The notes under the pieces were generated by a model that did not search any database, had not been told where the DNA came from, and saw only the letters and a list, made by a program, of their open reading frames with translations. Positions 59,282-64,000 of a stretch of 64,000 nucleotides of DNA are shown here, one piece after another. The stretch is from Mycolicibacterium anyangense (GTDB taxonomy: Bacteria; Actinomycetota; Actinomycetes; Mycobacteriales; Mycobacteriaceae), in the NCBI RefSeq assembly GCF_010731855.1, contig NZ_AP022620.1, forward strand, positions 4,712,001-4,776,000, in the 5' to 3' direction. A program made the translations under genes and the position numbers. The stretch's first letter is position 1. Every line of letters begins with the position of its first letter.

Positions 59282-60679
59282 ATGCCGACACACGTCCACT
59301 ACGGTCACATCTTCCACCTGGCGGGGAGCCCCAGGATCACCGAAGCCGTCGACGCATTGGTGTCCATCCCCGACGGTGCGCTGGTCGTGGGTGAGGACGG
59401 CACGATTCTGTTCGTCGGTGAGCGGTCGCAACTACCGGACCTCTACGCGTCGGCCAGGGCGCACGACCACACGGGCGGCTACCTGCTACCGGGGTTCGTC
59501 GACACTCACATCCACTTTCCCCAGACCTATGCCGGTGCCTCCTACGGTGGTGGGCAGCTGTTGGAATGGCTGACGCAGTGCATCTTTCCCTCCGAGGCGG
59601 AGTTCGCCGATCCGGAGTTCGCGGCCGACGCCGCCCTGGAGTTCACCAGGCGGCGGATCGCCGCGGGCACCACTGCCGCGATGGTGTTCGGATCCGCGTT
59701 TCCGCATGCTCAGGACGCACTCTTCCGCACCACCCTCAAAGCGGGACTGCGGATCGTCTCCGGGCGTGGCATCCAAACCCGCGGGCCAGACAGTGCCCAG
59801 CCGCTGATCACCTCCGAAGGCGATGCCATTCGGCTGACCCGGGCTGAGATCGAACAGTGGCACGCCGCCGATACCGGAGACGTCAGTACCGCGTTGCTCC
59901 ACGTCGCGATCGTGCCGCGGTTCTCGCTGGCAGTGACCCCGGAGACCCTGAGGAATCTCGGTGAGCTCTACGACGAGTTCCGCGACCGCGGGGTCTACGT
60001 GCACAGCCATCTCAATGAGAACGACCGCCCCGCAACCGGCGAGGTCGACACGACAAAGCAGGACTTCCACGTCAATACGTACCTCGACACCTACGACGGG
60101 AAGTTCTTGCCGGGTTCGGCGGTCGGCGGCAAGAGCCTGCTCGGCCGGCGGACGATCCTCGCGCACTGTGTGCACTGCCAGGATGTCGAATTGGCGCGGA
60201 TGGCCGAAACCGGTACCTCGATCTCGCATTGCCCGGTCTCGCAGCTGTTCCTCGGCTCGGGGACCATGCCATGGAAGCGCACCGTCGCCTCCGGTGTGAA
60301 CATCTCTGCGGGAACCGATTTCGGAGGCGGTGACGAATGGTTGATCCCCCGTGTCGTGGGTGATGCGTTCAAACAACACATCAGTGAGGCCGGCGACGAT
60401 GGGGTGTCGATACACCCGGCGGAGATGTTGTTCCTCGCCACCCTGGGTGGTGCCCGGGCGCTCGATATGGAAGACCGATTCGGCAACTTCGACCTTGGTA
60501 AGGAAGCCGATTTCGTGGTCGTGCAACCGGCGGGTGCACTCAAGGGATTGCTGCGTAACGCCCTGCGGTCGCAGGAGGCCGAACTTGCTCGCGAGCAGAC
60601 TCTGTTCGCACTGCTGATGGGTATTCGGGAATCCTCGGTGGCCGAGGTGTACGTGCAGGGCAACCGCGTAGGTATCTAG
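59282..60679 (+). CDS. guaD: Guanine deaminase
   Basis: 465 residues, amidohydrolase fold. The metal site is PGFVDTHIHFPQTYAG (HxH), with HSHLNENDRPATGEV (His), TILAHCVHCQDVE (His) and ISAGTDFGGGDEWLI (Asp). The FVDTHIHFPQ and HLNEN forms are typical of guanine deaminases, which turn guanine into xanthine and ammonia in purine salvage and breakdown. An in-frame TAG lies just before the ATG, fixing the start. No ribosome site of note. Confidence 0.9.
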   Translation: MPTHVHYGHIFHLAGSPRITEAVDALVSIPDGALVVGEDGTILFVGERSQLPDLYASARAHDHTGGYLLPGFVDTHIHFPQTYAGASYGGGQLLEWLTQCIFPSEAEFADPEFAADAALEFTRRRIAAGTTAAMVFGSAFPHAQDALFRTTLKAGLRIVSGRGIQTRGPDSAQPLITSEGDAIRLTRAEIEQWHAADTGDVSTALLHVAIVPRFSLAVTPETLRNLGELYDEFRDRGVYVHSHLNENDRPATGEVDTTKQDFHVNTYLDTYDGKFLPGSAVGGKSLLGRRTILAHCVHCQDVELARMAETGTSISHCPVSQLFLGSGTMPWKRTVASGVNISAGTDFGGGDEWLIPRVVGDAFKQHISEAGDDGVSIHPAEMLFLATLGGARALDMEDRFGNFDLGKEADFVVVQPAGALKGLLRNALRSQEAELAREQTLFALLMGIRESSVAEVYVQGNRVGI

Positions 60680-60732
60680 CGGGCACCGTTGACCCCAACA
60701 TATTTCCCCGCTGAGGTGAGATCCTGACGGCC

Positions 60733-61674
60733 ATGAGCGCAGCCATGGTCATCACGATCTTTCACCCGACCAACGATGCCCCCGGCTTCATCGACTGGGT
60801 CTCCGAGATGCGGGCCACCGCCACCGCCGCCACCGATTTCCGGACCTCGGTGCTGGGGCAGCCCTCGCTCGACTGGGGGATCGTTGTCAGCTTCGCCAGC
60901 GAGCAGGCCCTGCACGACTGGCTGGACGGCGCGGCGCGACGGGCGGTGCTCGAACGCGGTGCGGGGCGCGGAATTCTGCGCGCCACCGCGGATCTGGTGA
61001 TCACCGAAGCTCACGGTGTGCCCTCGGGTGTCGGCATCTTCCGGCACACGGTGTCGCCCGGTCGGGAAGGTGAATTCATCTCTGCCGAAACACAATTGGC
61101 ACAAGCCAGCGCGCACTTCGGTGGCTTCGAGGGCTGCTGCGCTTTCCCGCCGGCCGAAGGCGGGGAGTCGATCTCGGTGTTGCGGTTCCGCACCGACCAT
61201 CAGTTGTCGACGTGGCTGGGTTCCCCAGAACGCGTCGAGGCGCTCGGGCCGCTGCGTTCGAGTCTGAGCGCTGAATTCTCCGTCGTCTCGGCCACCACCG
61301 CGTTCGGTACCACGGTCCGCACCGTCAACGGGCGCACCGCGATCACCCCGAAATGGAAGACTGCGATGCTCATCCTGTTCGTGCTCTACCCGACGGTGAT
61401 GCTGCTGTCGCGATTCATGGGTCCGCTGCTCGACGGTTCGGGTGCCCCGCCGTGGCTGGCGCTGTGGCTCAGTCAGGTCGTCAGCGTCGCGGCGCTGCAG
61501 TGGGTGCTGATGCCGTGGGCGGGTCGGCTCTTCGGCATCTGGCTGGACCCGGTGGACGGCGCGGGTGCGCGGATCAGCGCTCTGGGCGCCGCCGTGCTGG
61601 CCGTCGGCTACCTGCTGACCCTGGGCGTCTTCGCCACCGTGCAGTGGTTGCAGTACTGGGATTACTCCCGGTAG
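60733..61674 (+). CDS. Double ABM-domain membrane protein
   Basis: 313 residues. Two antibiotic-biosynthesis-monooxygenase-like ferredoxin folds are seen in a row (about 4-95: MVITIFHPTNDAPGFIDWVS; about 100-190: VGIFRHTVSPGREGEFISAE ... ISVLRFRTDHQLSTWLGSPE). Three hydrophobic segments follow (MLILFVLYPTVMLLSRF, LWLSQVVSVAALQWVLMPW, AAVLAVGYLLTLGVFATVQW). ABM folds can bind or oxidise aromatics or heme; fusion to a membrane part is less common. ATG start. Between guanine deaminase and an SDR gene. Confidence 0.85.
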   Translation: MSAAMVITIFHPTNDAPGFIDWVSEMRATATAATDFRTSVLGQPSLDWGIVVSFASEQALHDWLDGAARRAVLERGAGRGILRATADLVITEAHGVPSGVGIFRHTVSPGREGEFISAETQLAQASAHFGGFEGCCAFPPAEGGESISVLRFRTDHQLSTWLGSPERVEALGPLRSSLSAEFSVVSATTAFGTTVRTVNGRTAITPKWKTAMLILFVLYPTVMLLSRFMGPLLDGSGAPPWLALWLSQVVSVAALQWVLMPWAGRLFGIWLDPVDGAGARISALGAAVLAVGYLLTLGVFATVQWLQYWDYSR

Positions 61675-61803
61675 CCGCCACGACGGAGGCACGCAGTGCG
61701 ATGCTGATCACATCGGGAATCCGGGCTGGGTCGTCCTGCTTGACCCGAACGGAGCCATTGGACGAATCGCGTTCTGTCAGCACCAACATCGGAGGCACTG
61801 ACC

Positions 61804-62550
61804 GTGAGCACAGCAGCATTAGCCGGGCGGCGAGCGCTGGTAACCGGTGGATCGCGCGGTATCGGTGCGGCGATCGTCCGACGACTGGCCGCTGACGGCG
61901 CTGCGGTGGCGTTCACTTATGCCAACTCGGCGTCGGTGGCCGAACAACTGGTTGCCGACGTGGCGGCGAGCGGTGGCACGGCGGTGGCGATCCGGGCCGA
62001 CGCCGCTGATCCGGCCCAGGTGACGGCCGCCGTGGAGCGGACCGTCACCGAACTAGGCGGGCTGGATGTGCTGGTGAACAACGCCGGCGTCGCCGAGATA
62101 GCCCCCATCGAGGACATCACGGCCCAGCAGTTCGACACCATGGTCGCGATCAACATCGGTGGCGTGTTCTGGGCGGCGCGCGCCGCGGTCGCGCACCTGG
62201 GCGAAGGTGGCCGGATCATCAACATCGGCAGCGTGAACGCCGACCGGGTGCCCGGTCCGGGGCTGTCGGTATATGCGATGACGAAAGGCGCGGTGGCGTC
62301 GTTCACGCGTGGCCTGGCCCGCGAGCTCGGGCCCCGCGGGATCACCGTCAACAACGTGCAGCCGGGGCCCGTCGACACCGACATGAATCCCGACCAGGGC
62401 GAATTCGCCGACAGTCTTCGGAAGATCATTCCGCTGGGGCGATACGGTCACACCAGCGACATCGCCGCCATGGTGAGTTTCCTGGCTGGCCCGGAATCCG
62501 GGTTCATGACCGGCTCCCACGTCACCGTCGACGGTGGATTCGTCGTCTAG
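61804..62550 (+). CDS. FabG-like short-chain dehydrogenase
   Basis: 248 residues, classical SDR: ALVTGGSRGIGAAIVRRLAA, strand-2 region AFTYANSASVAEQL, NNAGVAEIAP, the active-site Ser in INIGSVNADRV, YAMTKGAVASFTRG (Tyr/Lys), and the C-terminal GSHVTVDGGFVV. The basic residue after GGS and the lack of acid after strand 2 suggest NADPH. Substrate unknown. GTG start with GGAGGC upstream. Confidence 0.92.
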   Translation: MSTAALAGRRALVTGGSRGIGAAIVRRLAADGAAVAFTYANSASVAEQLVADVAASGGTAVAIRADAADPAQVTAAVERTVTELGGLDVLVNNAGVAEIAPIEDITAQQFDTMVAINIGGVFWAARAAVAHLGEGGRIINIGSVNADRVPGPGLSVYAMTKGAVASFTRGLARELGPRGITVNNVQPGPVDTDMNPDQGEFADSLRKIIPLGRYGHTSDIAAMVSFLAGPESGFMTGSHVTVDGGFVV

Positions 62551-62554
62551 CTGC

Positions 62555-62878
62555 TCAGCGGCTGGCCGATCTCCTCGAGGACGGTTTGAGCGTCCAGGCC
62601 GGCACCCAGTGCGTGACGGTCTTGTGGTGTGCGCCGTAGGCGATCTGGTAGGTGACCAGGCCCCACCAATCGCCCTGTTCGCACAGGCCCCAGCAGCTCA
62701 GCGTTCCTTCGACGACCTTGTGCATCTGCAGGCCGTGGGGGTGGTAGCGGCCGGTTCGATGCGGTTCGCGCGGGAACAGCACCGTGAGGTCGATCAGCAC
62801 CGGCAGCGGTGGACGCACCTGCCGGAACGGCGGCCGCACCGGCTGTCCGTGATGACCGATCGAGGTGAGCTCACCCAC
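62555..62878 (-). CDS. Small conserved-looking protein
   Basis: 107 residues from GTG 62878, which follows TATGAT (62885-62890) by 6 nt. The C-half is rich in Trp and hydrophobics (CEQGDWWGLVTYQIAYGAHH, HWVPAWTLKP), and the N-half is Pro/Arg/His-rich. No membrane helix or signal. Function unknown. Convergent with the SDR, 4 nt between stops. Confidence 0.7.
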   Translation of the reverse strand: MGELTSIGHHGQPVRPPFRQVRPPLPVLIDLTVLFPREPHRTGRYHPHGLQMHKVVEGTLSCWGLCEQGDWWGLVTYQIAYGAHHKTVTHWVPAWTLKPSSRRSASR

Positions 62879-62926
62879 TGATCGATCATATGTTCGAACA
62901 CGGTGGTGTCCACCCCTGCCGGGAGC

Positions 62927-63928
62927 TCACGCCAGCTGAGCCCCTGCGGCCCGCAGTTTGCGGTGCGTACCGCCGTAGGCCTCGGCGGGCGGCAGCAGTG
63001 CCTTGCTGATCTTCGTCACCGCGCTGTAGTTCACGTCGACCACGTTGGCCAGCGGTGACAGGCATAGCTGACTGCACAGCTGGTAGGCGTCGATCGTGCT
63101 CAATCCGTACAGCTCCTGGAGCCAGCGGACCATCTCGACCTGGCTGCAGCGCCAGGCGTCCTCGAGTGGACGCGCCGAGCCCACCGTGAGCAGGGCGTCG
63201 TCGTGCTCGAAACGTGGCCACGCCGGCGCGCCGCCCTTGATCAGGTCGACCACCAGGGTGACGTCCATCGCCCCTTCGAGTGCGGTGCCGCAGGTTTCTC
63301 CCTCGCCCTGGCGGTAGTGACCGTCGCCGACCGAGAACAGCGCCCCATCGACGTTCACGCCGAGGTAGACGGTCGTGCCGGCTCGCAGCTCGGGGGTGTC
63401 CATGTTTCCGCCGAAGTAGTCCGGGACCAGGGTGGTGCGGACTTCCCGCAGCGCGGGTGCGACCCCGACCGTGCCCATCATCGGAGCCAGCGGGATGTCG
63501 AGGGTGAAGTCGCTCTCGTGGGCGCTGAAGGTGGCGGTGCCTCGTGCCCGGTCGACCTGGTAGATCCAGGCCAGCTCGGGAAGCGGTGGTTGCAGGGTTG
63601 CGGTCCGGTCGGTGCCGGTGAGTGCGCCGAACAGCGGGATGGTGGTCGAGGCGGCCCAGTCCCTGGCCGGCTCGATGGAGACGAAGTGCAGCGCCAGGGT
63701 GTCACCGACCTCGGCCCCGGTGACATAGAACGGCCCGGTCTGCGGGTTGAGCTCCTTGGTGTTGAGGACCCGGCTGGGTTTGTCGGCGCTGGAGGTGACC
63801 CGTCCGGCGAACGCATCCTCGGTCCACAGCCGCATCGCGGTTCCTGGCGAGACCTCCAGCACCGGTTCGGCGCCGCCGAATGTCCAGACGTACTGGTCGG
63901 AGGTAGGAATGAACTCAACGATGCGCAT
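62927..63928 (-). CDS. Acetamidase/formamidase-family hydrolase
   Basis: 333 residues with the FmdA/AmdA fold: GPFYVTGAEVGDTLALHFVS, LAPMMGTVGVAP, PDYFGGNMDTPELRAGTTVY, VNVDGALFSVGDGHYRQGEG and the C-terminal WLQELYGLSTIDAYQLCSQL. These metal-dependent enzymes release ammonia from short amides. The start overlaps the 3' end of a probable permease gene by 14 bp, suggesting coupled uptake and hydrolysis of an amide. Key family blocks are intact. Confidence 0.92.
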   Translation of the reverse strand: MRIVEFIPTSDQYVWTFGGAEPVLEVSPGTAMRLWTEDAFAGRVTSSADKPSRVLNTKELNPQTGPFYVTGAEVGDTLALHFVSIEPARDWAASTTIPLFGALTGTDRTATLQPPLPELAWIYQVDRARGTATFSAHESDFTLDIPLAPMMGTVGVAPALREVRTTLVPDYFGGNMDTPELRAGTTVYLGVNVDGALFSVGDGHYRQGEGETCGTALEGAMDVTLVVDLIKGGAPAWPRFEHDDALLTVGSARPLEDAWRCSQVEMVRWLQELYGLSTIDAYQLCSQLCLSPLANVVDVNYSAVTKISKALLPPAEAYGGTHRKLRAAGAQLA

Positions 63929-64000
63929 CGACCGTCCTCGGGGTGAGCACGCGGGGCAGCAGGGCAGCGAACACAGTGCAGAGCACCAGCCACATCAGTG
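63915..64000 (-). CDS. C-terminal end of a probable membrane permease (partial)
   Basis: The minus-strand frame ending TGA at 63915-63917 reads MWLVLCTVFAALLPRVLTPR then TVDAHR: the end of a last membrane helix and a basic tail. The rest is outside the window. It overlaps the acetamidase start, so it is probably in the same operon and may transport the amide or ammonium. Confidence 0.6.
   Translation of the reverse strand, partial: LMWLVLCTVFAALLPRVLTPRTVDAHR

Overview
The window is high-GC actinobacterial DNA and reads as the chromosome of a mycobacterium, most likely a non-tuberculous, Mycolicibacterium-type species. Established landmarks lie in the order known from Mycobacterium tuberculosis: tRNA-Gly, dcd, udgA, aspC, etfD (Rv0338c type), iniR (Rv0339c type), the Rv0340-like gene, iniB, iniA, iniC, an lpqJ-like lipoprotein gene, then dnaK-grpE-dnaJ1-hspR. 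Many genes that are not part of that order are inserted between the landmarks. Many genes start at GTG or ATG 6 to 9 nt after a TANNNT hexamer, the usual mycobacterial leaderless arrangement.

Layout. 1-4105: accessory segment beside the 3' end of a tRNA-Gly gene, holding part of an IS21-family element (istA, istB) and a large HNH-nuclease-like protein in visibly less GC-rich DNA. 4106-16279: tRNA-Gly, a lipoprotein, dcd, an actin/Hsp70-like membrane protein, udgA, a GGDEF-EAL protein, three small enzymes or folds, a YibE/F membrane protein, aspC and a small secreted protein. 16355-19363: EtfD, the membrane oxidoreductase of acyl-CoA dehydrogenase electron transfer, behind a striking palindromic operator. 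19446-31105: the ini (cell-wall-stress) locus. Here a membrane-anchored Hsp70-like protein is co-oriented with the regulator IniR and divergent from Rv0340-like/iniB/iniA. An antisense gene separates iniA from iniC, and three small membrane proteins share a PWYR-plus-membrane-helix-plus-Thr/Pro-tail design with the Hsp70-like protein.

31154-36548: a luciferase-like oxidoreductase, an LpqJ-like lipoprotein, a secreted phosphodiesterase and a long acyl-CoA dehydrogenase. 36545-43862: a tight six-gene operon (every junction an ATGA or GTGA overlap) of a large membrane protein, three glycosyltransferases, a flippase and a chagasin-like (I42) lipoprotein; it looks like an envelope or surface glycan cluster. 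44151-47641: SDR, GAP/Sap-like and MFS membrane proteins, and a HbpS/GlcG-like protein. 47729-51108: a WXG100-like protein facing a lipoprotein and a large WXG-headed protein, a small type VII secretion-type cassette. 51148-55365: the heat-shock operon with a SigH-type promoter and two HAIR-like HspR sites. 55431-64000: metabolic and membrane genes (aldose epimerase, flavohemoglobin, a second GAP protein, guanine deaminase, ABM-domain membrane protein, SDR, acetamidase) and the end of a probable permease.

The most promising undescribed system is the expanded ini locus: Hsp70-like membrane protein plus IniR as a possible sensor-regulator pair, repeated CCCCTAA elements in both ini promoters, and a set of tailed membrane proteins interleaved with the dynamin-like IniA and IniC. 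Everything here comes from reading the sequence; no database search was run.
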